Positions 53,326-61,660 of a stretch of DNA of 64,000 bases are shown here, one piece after another. Within the stretch, counting starts at the first letter, position 1, and the number at the start of each line of letters is the position of its first letter. Below the pieces are notes generated by a model that ran no database searches, was not told the origin of the DNA, and saw only the letters and a program-made list of their open reading frames with translations. Both the position numbers and the translations under genes were made by a program. Source of the stretch: Symploca sp. SIO2E9. Lineage in GTDB: Bacteria > Cyanobacteriota > Cyanobacteriia > Cyanobacteriales > Coleofasciculaceae. The DNA lies in the NCBI GenBank assembly GCA_010692645.1, contig JAAHGS010000018.1:62588-126587 (forward strand). The letters run 5' to 3'.

Positions 53326-53345
53326 ATGGGTGGGAAGCTTAACCC
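53200..53345 (+). ncRNA. Predicted TnpB guide RNA (reRNA/omegaRNA), approximate bounds
   Basis: By analogy with characterised TnpB systems the guide RNA overlaps the 3' end of tnpB and the right end of the element, and the guide is taken from the flanking DNA. Here the hairpin TCCTCGCTGGGATGCGAGGA sits at 53293-53312. Position is inferred from family knowledge; transcript ends are unknown. Confidence 0.4.
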
Positions 53346-53456
53346 CAATTGCTGGCACGACCACCCCTCACTCAGACAACAATAAAATGACCTTGACCGA
53401 TTTATCCAGGTTTCACCTGTTTGATCCCGGTTTAAGAGTATCCCAAAGGCGTATCG

Positions 53457-53891
53457 TCAATCAAAAATTGGATTGGACTGGAAAATGTCTGAATCTAATG
53501 TCTGTCGTACTCCTCTGACTGCATGATAGGCGATCGCAATTTTTAGGGCTGTCTCTACTGCTTCTGAACCAGAGTTAGCGTAGAATACATGATCGAAATC
53601 CCCTGGCATGAGTTTAACTAAGCGCTCTGCCAGTTCAAAGGCATCGGGATGTCCCATCTGGAAGGTAGGGGCAAAGTCCAGATTTGCTGCCTTGTTTTGG
53701 ATTGCTTCGACTATTTTAGGGCGGCAATGACCAGCATTGACACACCACAAACCAGCTGTGCCGTCAAGGATTTGACGACCGTCATGGCTAGTGTAGTGCA
53801 TGTCTTTGGCTTGGGCAAGTAGGCGCGGCTTGGCTTTGAACTGCCGATTGGCAGTGAAGGGCATCCAGAAGGCTTCGAGTTGGCTTGGCAC
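53457..53891 (-). pseudogene. Class III aminotransferase, N-terminal stump
   Basis: The frame from ATG 53891 encodes about 125 residues like the start of omega-amino acid:pyruvate aminotransferases: 'AFWMPFTANRQFKAKPRLLAQAKDMHYTSHDGRQILDGTAGLWCVNAGHCRPKIVEAI' and 'HVFYANSGSEAVETALKIAIAYHAVRG'. It then runs into 17 unrelated residues and a stop. The PLP lysine and the remaining 300 or so residues are missing. The break is about 190 bp from the IS607 right end, so loss probably happened by insertion plus deletion. Confidence 0.85.
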
Positions 53892-54179
53892 AGTTTTCTC
53901 CGTTAACGGTGGTTAGGATTACCCATTTTTACCTTGTTTTCTTTCTAATTTATATATTTTACAGCGATCGCACTTTGGAATGCGATCGCTTTAGGTCGAT
54001 AAGGGTCAGATATGGGCTGGATGAGGAGAGTCTAATTAGGGCTTGCTGAAGCTGGTTACAACTAGGCTTACTTCTTCTCTCTTCTTCTTCGCACCCAATC
54101 TAACGACAACTTGCACACGTAGGAGGTTGTGCAAATATTAATCTGCTTCGTAACAACAGACGGACGAACACCAGTCCTG

Positions 54180-54518
54180 TTAACTGCCGCATGATTTACA
54201 CAAGCCTCCTCCCAGACGTTTATAATAATTGACATTAGTAATTTGGCAGACTTCTTCAGGGCTTGGTGCAGGATTGCCTTCCTCTTCCGTGCATCCGCTG
54301 TCTTCGTATCCTTGGTACGTTGGAGACAAAGCCTGGGCCAGGTGTGCTGACAGTTCTACTGAATCAGCATCAAGGTCACTCGCCAGCTCCATCGCCACTG
54401 ACTCACGATTTGGCTCTACGTTCGCCGCATTAGCAACTGACGGAACCCCCCAAACCAAAGTGATCATTAGAACCAATGAACAAACAACAGCCATTGCTCT
54501 TTTCATTCGGTACAACAT
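54180..54518 (-). CDS. Secreted cysteine-containing small protein, downstream of the sigma locus
   Basis: The 112-residue product starts at ATG 54518, with GGAAG seven bases upstream. A signal peptide is clear (basic MLYRMKR, hydrophobic AVVCSLVLMITLVWGV, then VANA|ANVE). The mature part is acidic (ESVAMELASDLDADSVEL) and ends with a four-Cys segment: C-x14-C, then 'NVNYYKRLGGGLCKSCGS'. I do not recognise the family. Its start is 18 bp after the last sigma-repeat frame on the same strand, so the two form an apparent operon. It could be a peptide-toxin-like or signal precursor or a regulator of the sigma protein; this is open. Confidence 0.65.
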   Translation of the reverse strand: MLYRMKRAMAVVCSLVLMITLVWGVPSVANAANVEPNRESVAMELASDLDADSVELSAHLAQALSPTYQGYEDSGCTEEEGNPAPSPEEVCQITNVNYYKRLGGGLCKSCGS

Positions 54519-54536
54519 TCGTTTACTTCCTTTTGA

Positions 54537-55463
54537 CTATGTTTCGGTAACAACTTTTTTACCGACAACAATTAGACGTCTTGACTCGCAGATCTCTGAA
54601 AAAACATCAAGGGTTTTCCACATCACTTCTTTTATTTCTTTCCGTGCCAAAGAAATGCGCTTGCATACGTTATCGTAGGTTATCCCTTGTTCTTCGGCTA
54701 TTTCAGCATGGCTACGCTGTTGATAAAAATGTAATCTAAAACTATTGCGCAACCGTACTGATAAAGAGCCGATTGTGCTCAACCACGAAACCAGTATTTC
54801 CCCACAGTAATTCTGCACCAGCCCATTGCTGTCGCATATCCCTACTGACTTCTCGCTCCCACAATCGTGGTCGATGGCTTTCTTGACTACTGCTTTCTCT
54901 GGCGCAGTGATACCCGGTGCCGATGAGGTGCTGACAGAGGTAACTTCAGGTGTAGTATTATCAGCGATCGCGCCTGTGGAATTAATATCCTCTGTAGAAA
55001 TGCGCTTGCAGACATTATCGTAAGTTATCCCTTGTTCTTCAGCTATTTCAGTATGAGTACGCTGTTGATAAAAATGTAATCTAAAAGTATTGCGTAACCG
55101 TTCTGGTAAAGAAGCGATTCTGCTCAACCACGAAATAACCATTTCCCCACAGAGAAGTATGCACCAGCCTATTGCTGTCGCATATCCATACTGACTTCTC
55201 CCTCCCACAATCGTGGTCGATGGCTTTCTTGGCTACAGCTTTCTCTGACGCAGTGATATCCAGTATCGATGGGGTGCTGACAGAGGTTAAATCAGAAGTA
55301 GTATAGCAGTACGTATTAAGGTTAGGACAAGCTAAATCGCTAAAACTTTGTCAAAGTCAACTTCTGCCTTCTGCCTTGCGCGTAGCATTATATTATCAGC
55401 GATCGCGCCTGTAGAATTAATATCCTCTGCCGAACTCTCTATAGCTACTCGGTCGTATTTCTT
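54537..55463 (-). pseudogene. Sigma-locus 3' part: third and fourth region-4 units, disrupted
   Basis: An open frame (54537-55208, 223 codons) encodes two more copies of the region-4 unit seen in the upstream gene: 'IASLPERLRNTFRLHFYQQRTHTEIAEEQGITYDNVCKRIS' and 'IGSLSVRLRNSFRLHFYQQRSHAEIAEEQGITYDNVCKRISLARKEI'. Between them the linker is shortened by an in-frame deletion joining KRIS to TEDINSTGAIAD. Upstream of 55208 the linker sequence continues in a shifted frame and is interrupted by an insert at about 55323-55397. It reads as the former 3' half of one long gene, now separated by insertions and a frameshift. Confidence 0.75.
55323..55397. mobile_element. Small insertion inside a sigma linker copy
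   Basis: Compared with the parallel copy at 56005-56040, the text AGTAGTA|TTATCAGCG is split here by about 75-90 bp starting TATAGCAGTACG and ending GTAGCATTATA, with TA at the joints. The left end resembles the TATAGC ends of MITE families A, C and E. It contains a CTTCTGCCTTCTGCC tract. Confidence 0.5.
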
Positions 55464-55466
55464 AGC

Positions 55467-55568
55467 TATAGCGCTTCGCGCTGGTGTATTTACAAATCAC
55501 AAATAGAGGCTTGATTAGCAAAGGCTTAGAACATTTGTACTGTAAATAGACGAGAGCGAACAGCTATA
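55467..55568. mobile_element. MITE-like element, family E copy 2 (102 bp)
   Basis: Inverted ends TATAGCGCTTCGCGCTGG and, on the other strand, TATAGCTGTTCGCTCTCG; the left portion matches the element at 36083 (GCGCTGGTGTATTTACAAAT). It is inserted into the sigma repeat gene and supplies the stop codon at 55564-55566. Confidence 0.7.
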
Positions 55569-56778
55569 CCTTTGTTTTTGGCTCCCTTTTGTTGAGCTTT
55601 TCACCTGTCGCCACTGGGTTTTGCCGCTGAGGAGTACCCACCGTAATTACTTCCCCATCCGTTCCTTGAAAATAGCACCTCAAGCTCTCCTTGAGTTCTT
55701 TCCGTGCCAAGGATATCCGCTTGCAGACATTATCGTAGGTTATCCCAAGTTCATAGGCTATTTCAGCATGAGTACGCTGTTGATAAAAATGTAAGATAAA
55801 ACTATTACGTAAGCGTTCTGGTAAAGAAGCGATTCCGCTCAACCACGAAACCACCTTTTCCACACTAGAAGTCGGCACCAGCCCTTTGCTGTCGCATACC
55901 CCTACTGATTTCTCGCTCCCACAATCGTGGTTGATGAATTTCTTGGCTACAGCTTTCTCTGGCGCAGTGATACCCGGTGCCGATGGGGTGTCGACAGAAG
56001 TTAAATCAGGAGTAGTATTATCAGCGATCGCGCCTGTAGAATTAACATCCTCTGCCGAACTCTCTATGGCTACTATGTCATCTTCCTTAGCTACCTTTGT
56101 CTTTGGCTCCCTTTTGTTGAGCTTTTCACCTGTCGCCCCTGGGGTTAGCCGCTGAGGAGTACCCACCGTAGCTACTTCCCCATCCCCACCTTGGAAATAG
56201 CTCCTCAACCTCTCTTTTAGTTCTTTGCGTGCCAAGGATATCCGCTTGCAGACATTATCGTAGGTTATCCCTTGTTCATAGGCTATTTCAGCATGAGTAC
56301 GCTGTTGATAAAAATGTAAGATAAAACTATTACGTAAGCGTTCTGGTAAAGAAGCGATCGCATTCTTGATTACTGTTGCTTTCTCTTCTTTCTCCAAGGC
56401 TTTCTCCGGAGTATCCACCGTACTCGCGGTATCGACATTATCCGTCGCCCCCACCCATTCCAAACTTTCAACACCTGCTGCTCCCTTAGAGCGTTGGCGA
56501 ATAATATCGATACAGAGGTTGCGAGTCAACTGCACCAGCCAAGCTTTCAAGTTATCGATTTTGCCAGCATATTTCTGTACCTTTTCCCAAGCCTTGAGCA
56601 TAGCCTGAGACAAGGCGTCTTCAGCATCCGTAGAGTTGAAATTCATCAACTTTAGACAGCAGCGATAAAGTTGGTCTTTTTGTTCCTGCCATTGCTGCCA
56701 AAACTTGGAGACAATATCATCTGGAGCGGTTCCAGTTAATGTACCGCCACTGTTGCACCCGATATTACTAGGTTGCAT
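55564..56778 (-). CDS. Sigma-70 family factor with duplicated region 4
   Basis: The 404-residue protein has region 2 at residues 23-95 (WQEQKDQLYRCCLKLMNFNSTDAEDALSQAMLKAWEKVQ...DNLKAWLVQLTRNLCIDIIRQR), like ECF-type sigma factors, and a first region 4 at 139-197 (SLPERLRNSF, then HAEIAYEQGITYDNVCKRISLARKEL). A linker of about 120 residues rich in Thr, Ala and Pro follows, then a second, almost identical region 4 at 314-372. The period is 175 residues (525 bp) and DNA identity is high, so the duplication is recent. The C-terminus 'KREPKTKV' ends in a MITE. Further copies lie downstream. The ATG at 56778 is clear. Confidence 0.88.
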   Translation of the reverse strand: MQPSNIGCNSGGTLTGTAPDDIVSKFWQQWQEQKDQLYRCCLKLMNFNSTDAEDALSQAMLKAWEKVQKYAGKIDNLKAWLVQLTRNLCIDIIRQRSKGAAGVESLEWVGATDNVDTASTVDTPEKALEKEEKATVIKNAIASLPERLRNSFILHFYQQRTHAEIAYEQGITYDNVCKRISLARKELKERLRSYFQGGDGEVATVGTPQRLTPGATGEKLNKREPKTKVAKEDDIVAIESSAEDVNSTGAIADNTTPDLTSVDTPSAPGITAPEKAVAKKFINHDCGSEKSVGVCDSKGLVPTSSVEKVVSWLSGIASLPERLRNSFILHFYQQRTHAEIAYELGITYDNVCKRISLARKELKESLRCYFQGTDGEVITVGTPQRQNPVATGEKLNKREPKTKV

Positions 56779-57177
56779 AAAATTATGAATTCAAGATCAA
56801 ATCATGCCTTAGCACTATCAGAATTATTATTTTTATCAGTATTAATAACAACCTATAAATCTCATCTAAAATCTCATCTAAAAACCTACTAAGCTGCTGT
56901 GCATTAAAAATACACAACACCAAGGCAGACGGCAGAAGGCAGAAGGCAGAAGGAACAAGAGTTTCAGCCATTAACTAATATCAAATAAATATCTGATTTA
57001 AATGCTTAACAGCTAAAACCTCATCTAAAAACCTATAAACCTCATCCAAAAACCTACCTTAACCTCATCTAAAACCTCATCTGTTACCCTACATTCCTCA
57101 TCTCAAATCTCATCTAAAACCTCATCTCATCTGAAATCTCATCTAAAAACCTATAAACCTCATATAAATACTCATTT
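56779..57177. promoter_or_regulatory. Array of about 13 CTCATCT-type repeats upstream of the sigma gene
   Basis: CTCATCT (AGATGAG in the sense of the sigma gene) occurs ten times exactly, counting one overlapping pair, plus CTCATCC, CTCATAT and CTCATTT variants, mostly followed by AAAA(A)CCT, between 56861 and 57177. ACCTATAAA recurs three times. A GGCAGAA tract (56923-56953) separates two proximal copies from eleven distal ones. Spacing is irregular, from 5 to about 24 bp. Binding sites for a regulator, or a simple-sequence expansion, are both possible. Confidence 0.6.
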
Positions 57178-57425
57178 GACACTCCCTCGCTAAAAGCGAG
57201 GGATTCTTAGGTCGTGGGGATTCCAATGAATTTACCCTCACTAAGCATCTTGACCACCGAGTTTAACTTCGTCAATCGGTAATTAACACGCCTCGGTGCG
57301 CGCCCTACGGCTGCAAGTCCCCGTATAGCGACTACTTGAGCGGCTGCCACATCTCTATCAGTGCTATAGCCGCAATGGTGGCAATGGTGTGTTCTTTGTG
57401 CCAGAGTTTTCTTTCCAGTCTCGGT
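57178..57425 (-). mobile_element. tnpB C-terminal relic fused to the end of murA
   Basis: On the minus strand a frame reads [31 protein letters not shown]..., the last zinc-ribbon CxxC and the RuvC-III Asp region of a TnpB. It runs to a stop in MLSEGKFIGIPTT, then the hairpin ATCCCTCGC/GCGAGGGA and AGTGTCAA. The first two thirds of tnpB are gone. The relic overlaps the murA stop at 57364 in a different frame. Confidence 0.85.
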
Positions 57426-58755
57426 TAGCCACCTTCTGTAGTTTTGCCTCCAGATTTTCGTAGCCCCTGTCTAAATGATGCAATCCCTGAATCGTCGTTT
57501 TGCCCTCTGCTGCTAGCCCTGCTATTACCAAAGCGGCAGATGCTCGCAAATCTGTGGCAACTACAGGTGCCCCTGATAGCATTGGCACTCCCCGTACAAT
57601 TGCAGTATTACCTTCAACCCGAATGTCCGCGCCCATGCGATTTAGTTCTGCAAAGTGGCGCAGTCGATTTTCAAACACCGTTTCGGTGATTAAACTGTCA
57701 CCTTCACTCAATGAGAGCAAGACCATAAACTGAGCCTGCATATCCGTAGGAAAACCTGGATAAGGTAGGGTTTTAATATCTGTAGCTTGCAAATTACCAG
57801 GAATAATACGCAAGCAATCAGAACCTTCTGCAATTACTTTGGCTCCTAAGTCGTGCAATTTAGCAATCACAGCAGTGAGATGCTCTGGTACTACCGGTGA
57901 GAGGGTAAGTTCTGAGTGGGTAATTGCCCCAGCAACTAAAAACGTTCCTGTTTCAATGCGATCGGGAATAATCGAGTAGTCTACCGAGTGTAAACTGGGA
58001 ACGCCAGAAATGATAATGGTTTTAGTGCCAGCTCCCCTAATCTTAGCTCCCATAGCTCGGCAGAAATTTGCCAAATCTACAATTTCTGGTTCTTGGGCGA
58101 CATTTTCTAGAATTGTTTCTCCTTCTGCTAGTGTTGCCGCCATCATCAGAGTTTCTGTGGCTCCCACACTAGGGTAATCCAGGTAAATTTTCGCTCCCTT
58201 TAACCTTCGACGACCACTCCCACTAACGTAGGCATGGACAGTTCCATGCTCAATATGTACCTCAGCTCCTAATGATTGTAATCCCCGGACGTGAAGGTCT
58301 ACAGGTCTGGCACCAATAGCACAACCACCAGGTAACGGTACCCGAGCGACTCCTAAGCGTGCCAACATTGGACCAATTACAAAAAAACTAGCTCGCAGCT
58401 GAGAAACCAGCTCATAGGGTGCTTTGGAGTTTTTGAGGTGCGTGGAATTGAGCTCTAAAATGTCGCCGTTACGCTCTAGCTTAACCCCAAGAGCTGCGAG
58501 AATCTGACCCATGCGCTTAACATCTACAAGGGAAGGAACGTTGCGCAGTCGGCAATCTTCAGGGCATAGTAAAGCTGCCGCCATAATCGCCAGAGCCGAA
58601 TTTTTGGCTCCACTAATTTCAACGTGTCCTTGCAGGGAAGCTCTGCCCCATATCTGTAGAACTGATTTGTCTTCTAGGGGCAAAGAGGTGGTATTTACTA
58701 GGTTCAAAGATTGATTGATGGCTCTATCCTCCAGGCTCAGTGGAATATTTGGCAT
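57364..58755 (-). CDS. murA: UDP-N-acetylglucosamine 1-carboxyvinyltransferase MurA, altered C-terminus
   Basis: The 463-residue enzyme performs the first committed step of peptidoglycan synthesis, enolpyruvyl transfer from PEP to UDP-GlcNAc. Motifs: '[23 protein letters not shown]', the Cys loop '[25 protein letters not shown]', '[18 protein letters not shown]' and '[15 protein letters not shown]'. After '[19 protein letters not shown]' the normal ending is replaced by about 21 residues ([20 protein letters not shown]) read from a tnpB relic in another frame. The core is whole, so the enzyme can still work. The N-terminal 30 residues are a cyanobacterial extension. Confidence 0.95.
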   Translation of the reverse strand: MPNIPLSLEDRAINQSLNLVNTTSLPLEDKSVLQIWGRASLQGHVEISGAKNSALAIMAAALLCPEDCRLRNVPSLVDVKRMGQILAALGVKLERNGDILELNSTHLKNSKAPYELVSQLRASFFVIGPMLARLGVARVPLPGGCAIGARPVDLHVRGLQSLGAEVHIEHGTVHAYVSGSGRRRLKGAKIYLDYPSVGATETLMMAATLAEGETILENVAQEPEIVDLANFCRAMGAKIRGAGTKTIIISGVPSLHSVDYSIIPDRIETGTFLVAGAITHSELTLSPVVPEHLTAVIAKLHDLGAKVIAEGSDCLRIIPGNLQATDIKTLPYPGFPTDMQAQFMVLLSLSEGDSLITETVFENRLRHFAELNRMGADIRVEGNTAIVRGVPMLSGAPVVATDLRASAALVIAGLAAEGKTTIQGLHHLDRGYENLEAKLQKVANRDWKENSGTKNTPLPPLRL

Positions 58756-59002
58756 TTTTTAAAATTTGGTTCTGATTCTACCTGAAAGATCGTATAGGTC
58801 TAGATTTTTAGTCAAGGTTCCTAATGTGACAGTTATAGCAATCGCCAAGGCGGTTAAGACATTAAAAAAGTCCCAAACTCAGATAGAACTTGGCTTTTCC
58901 TCCAGCATCGGGCCCTGGAGCCTCCTGCTCAGGACTAAATCAGTTGACGAATTTCCGTTATTGCCTCATGATAGTAAATCGCGCAACTCAAATAGTTTGC
59001 CA

Positions 59003-59086
59003 GCGGAACTGGCGGAATTGGTAGACGCGCTAGATTCAGGTTCTAGTGTTCGCAAGGACTTCCGGGTTCAAGTCCCGGGTTCCGCA
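59003..59086 (+). tRNA. trnL: tRNA-Leu (CAG)
   Basis: An 84-nt class II tRNA: acceptor GCGGAAC/GTTCCGC with discriminator A, D-arm GGCGGAATTGGTAGACGC, anticodon stem CTAGA/TCTAG around TTCAGGT (anticodon CAG), long variable arm GTGTTCGCAAGGACT and T-arm CCGGGTTCAAGTCCCGG. No intron and no encoded CCA. Confidence 0.96.
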
Positions 59087-59160
59087 CTCACTAACTTTTA
59101 GATTGGGGATTTTGGATTGAATGCCAGTTTAAAATCTAAAATCTAGAATCTAAAATCACG

Positions 59161-59949
59161 ATGTTGACTAGTACTCACAATCCTTTGGTAAAGCAGATTA
59201 GGAAATTGCACAGTGCTAAGGGAAGGCACGAGCAACAACAATTTCTGTTAGAGGGAACTCATCTGTTGGAGGAAGCTTGTGCCATTGATTATCCCTTGGT
59301 GACGGTTTGCTGTACACCTCAATGGCTGCAAGGGCATCAACAGCTTTGGCTTAATGCCACTGACAGGTGTCAACGAGCAGAAATTGTGAGTGAGTCTGTA
59401 CTCAAAGCGATGGCTACTACTGTTCAACCTGCCGGTGTCGTAGCAACAGCAAATCGCCTCTCCCTCTACCAGTCCCCCTCTCTACCAGTCTCTATTGGTC
59501 TAGCACTAGAGACACTTCAAGATCCAGGTAATCTTGGTACAATTATCAGAACTGCTGCCGCTGTCGGTGCCGATGGCTTATGGCTCAGTGCTGACAGCGT
59601 TGATTTCGATAATCCCAAGGTGTTACGAGCCTCGGCTGGTCAGTGGTTCAGACTCCCAATGACACTCAGTGGTAATCTACTAGACCTGGTTTGTCAATCT
59701 CAGAATCAAGGCATACAAGTAGTAGCAACTTTACCACAAGCGAGTTTGAGTTATTGGGAGATAGACTGGCGGTGTCCTACTCTAATTCTTTTGGGAAACG
59801 AAGCTGCTGGACTAAGTACTGAGTTGGTCTTGAGGGCAGATCAACAAGTTAAAATTCCCCTCATGCCAGGGGTAGAGTCCTTGAATGTAGCAATCACTGC
59901 TGCCTTGATGTTGTACGAAGCACAGCGCCAGCGCCAAGAACTGCGTTGA
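59161..59949 (+). CDS. TrmH/SpoU family RNA 2'-O-methyltransferase
   Basis: The 262-residue SPOUT methyltransferase has an N-terminal substrate-binding domain ('LTSTHNPLVKQIRKLHSAKGRHEQQQFLLEGTHLLEEA') and the knotted C-terminal domain with the three SpoU motifs 'DPGNLGTIIRTAAAVGADGLWLS', 'LILLGNEAAGLS' and 'IPLMPGVESLNVAITAALMLYEAQRQR'. The likely target is a ribose in 23S rRNA, but the exact site is unknown. The start is ATG at 59161, 75 bp after tRNA-Leu. Confidence 0.92.
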   Translation: MLTSTHNPLVKQIRKLHSAKGRHEQQQFLLEGTHLLEEACAIDYPLVTVCCTPQWLQGHQQLWLNATDRCQRAEIVSESVLKAMATTVQPAGVVATANRLSLYQSPSLPVSIGLALETLQDPGNLGTIIRTAAAVGADGLWLSADSVDFDNPKVLRASAGQWFRLPMTLSGNLLDLVCQSQNQGIQVVATLPQASLSYWEIDWRCPTLILLGNEAAGLSTELVLRADQQVKIPLMPGVESLNVAITAALMLYEAQRQRQELR

Positions 59950-60085
59950 AGGTTGATTGTCCTTGAGGTGAGTGCAAACCACTGTCAATTTCAACTCTTC
60001 CTTCGACCAGACTTGCGATTATTGATTAGTCAAGTTGAGAATAGTGAGGTCATTTCCAAGATGGATGATCAGTCAGGAGATGGAT

Positions 60086-61525
60086 GTGAGTCAGGAATTT
60101 GATTACGATTTAGTGATTATCGGTGCTGGTGTAGGCGGACATGGTGCTGCACTGCATGCAGTCAGCTGCGGCTTGAAGACTGCCATTATTGAGGCTGCTG
60201 ACATGGGCGGTACTTGCGTCAATCGAGGCTGCATTCCCTCAAAAGCACTCTTGGCAGCCTCTGGTAGAGTACGAGAGTTACGCAATACTCAACACCTAAA
60301 GTCTTTAGGAATCGAGGTAGGAAAGGTTGATTTTGACCGACAAGTGATCGCTCAACATGCTAGCAATCTTGTCGGTAAGATTCGCTCTGATCTGACTAAC
60401 AGCCTAAAACGCTTGGATGTTGAGATCATTCGGGGTTGGGGCAAGTTAGCAGGACCGCAAAAGGTAACAATTGCTACAGACAGCGGTGAAAAAATTATTA
60501 CTGCTAAAGATATTATGCTTTCCACTGGTTCGGTTCCCTTTGTACCGCCAGGAATTGAAATTGATGGCAAAACAGTTTTTACCAGTGACGATGCTGTTAA
60601 CCTAGATTGGTTGCCAGATTGGGTGGCAATTATTGGCAGTGGTTATATTGGTCTGGAGTTTGCCGATGTCTACACAGCACTTGGTTGTGAGATTACAATG
60701 GTTGAAGCTCTCGACCAGCTAATGCCAACTTTTGATCCAGATATCGCTAAAATTGCCATGAGAGTCCTGATTAATCCACGGGACATTGAAACCCATAAAG
60801 GTGTGCTGGCGATGAAAGTGACTCCGGGCTCGCCAGTAGTGATTGAACTGGCTGATACCAAAACCAAGGAAGTCGTTGATGTACTCGAAGTCGATGCCTG
60901 TCTAGTGGCAACTGGCAGGATTCCTGCTACCAAAAATCTGGGACTCGAGGCTGTGGGCGTTGAAACTGATCGACGAGGATTTATTCCTGTAGATGAAACC
61001 ATGGCAGTATTAACTTCAGGAGAACCAGTGCCGCATTTGTGGGCAATTGGGGATGCTACAGGTAAAATGATGCTGGCTCACGCTGCCTCGGCTCAAGGTA
61101 TTGCAGCAGTAGAGAATATCTGTGGACGTGATTACCGCCTAGACTATCGCAGTATTCCTGCGGCAGCATTTACTCATCCAGAAATTAGCTATGTGGGTCT
61201 GACAGAGCCACAGGCTAAGGAATTGGGTCAAAAGGAGGGGTTTGAAGTCTCCTCAGACCGTTCCTACTTTAAGGGCAATTCTAAGGCACTTGCCGAAGGA
61301 GAAGCAGACGGTCTTGCCAAGGTGATCTATCGCCAAGATACAGGGGAAGTCCTAGGCGTACATATCCTAGGCTTGCACGCTTCGGATATGATTCATGAAG
61401 CATCGGCGGCAATTGCCCAACGGCAGTCAGTTAAATCTCTCGGCTATTTGGTTCATACCCACCCTACTCTCTCAGAAGTACTTGATGAAGCTTACAAGCG
61501 GGCAATGACAAGTTTTGATGCCTGA
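60086..61525 (+). CDS. lpdA: Dihydrolipoyl dehydrogenase
   Basis: The 479-residue E3 flavoprotein of pyruvate dehydrogenase and glycine cleavage reoxidises dihydrolipoamide with NAD. The start is GTG 60086 ([18 protein letters not shown]), because CAGGAG stands six bases before it and homologues begin there; earlier ATGs at 60065 and 60080 are in frame. Motifs: FAD '[13 protein letters not shown]', redox pair '[14 protein letters not shown]', NAD '[14 protein letters not shown]', '[14 protein letters not shown]' and C-terminal '[13 protein letters not shown]' with the active-site His and Glu. Confidence 0.96.
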   Translation: MSQEFDYDLVIIGAGVGGHGAALHAVSCGLKTAIIEAADMGGTCVNRGCIPSKALLAASGRVRELRNTQHLKSLGIEVGKVDFDRQVIAQHASNLVGKIRSDLTNSLKRLDVEIIRGWGKLAGPQKVTIATDSGEKIITAKDIMLSTGSVPFVPPGIEIDGKTVFTSDDAVNLDWLPDWVAIIGSGYIGLEFADVYTALGCEITMVEALDQLMPTFDPDIAKIAMRVLINPRDIETHKGVLAMKVTPGSPVVIELADTKTKEVVDVLEVDACLVATGRIPATKNLGLEAVGVETDRRGFIPVDETMAVLTSGEPVPHLWAIGDATGKMMLAHAASAQGIAAVENICGRDYRLDYRSIPAAAFTHPEISYVGLTEPQAKELGQKEGFEVSSDRSYFKGNSKALAEGEADGLAKVIYRQDTGEVLGVHILGLHASDMIHEASAAIAQRQSVKSLGYLVHTHPTLSEVLDEAYKRAMTSFDA

Positions 61526-61526
61526 C

Positions 61527-61583
61527 AAAAATATGGGATTCAAGCCCCGTCCTTCGCTTGACGGCTTTTTGTGGGAACAATGC
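61527..61583 (+). terminator. Hairpin with T-run after lpdA, shared with the TonB-like gene end
   Basis: AAGCC-CC-GTC and GACGGCTT pair around CTTCGCTT, followed by TTTTGTGGG. It starts two bases after the lpdA stop and has the form of an intrinsic terminator. Forty bases of it are identical to 48999-49038. Confidence 0.6.
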
Positions 61584-61660
61584 TTGAGAATGATAGTTTT
61601 ATTTAGGCTGTGTTGTACTAGTAAGCTAGTGTGCATTTTAATCTTATATTTTCTGATTGC

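Larger units (their letters stand above)
51200..53345 (+). mobile_element. IS607-family insertion sequence (ends approximate)
   Basis: The element holds a serine recombinase gene (51217-51807) and a tnpB gene (51847-53325) in the usual IS607 order. IS607 elements have no inverted repeats and insert at GG dinucleotides, so ends cannot be read directly. A hairpin TCCTCGC/GCGAGGA at 53293-53312 near the tnpB stop probably marks the guide-RNA-forming right end. The neighbouring aminotransferase gene is truncated next to it. Confidence 0.8.

Noticed and set aside
58766-59101. Plus-strand frame of 111 codons downstream of the murA start
   Set aside because: It covers the tRNA-Leu gene in full and has no protein-like character.
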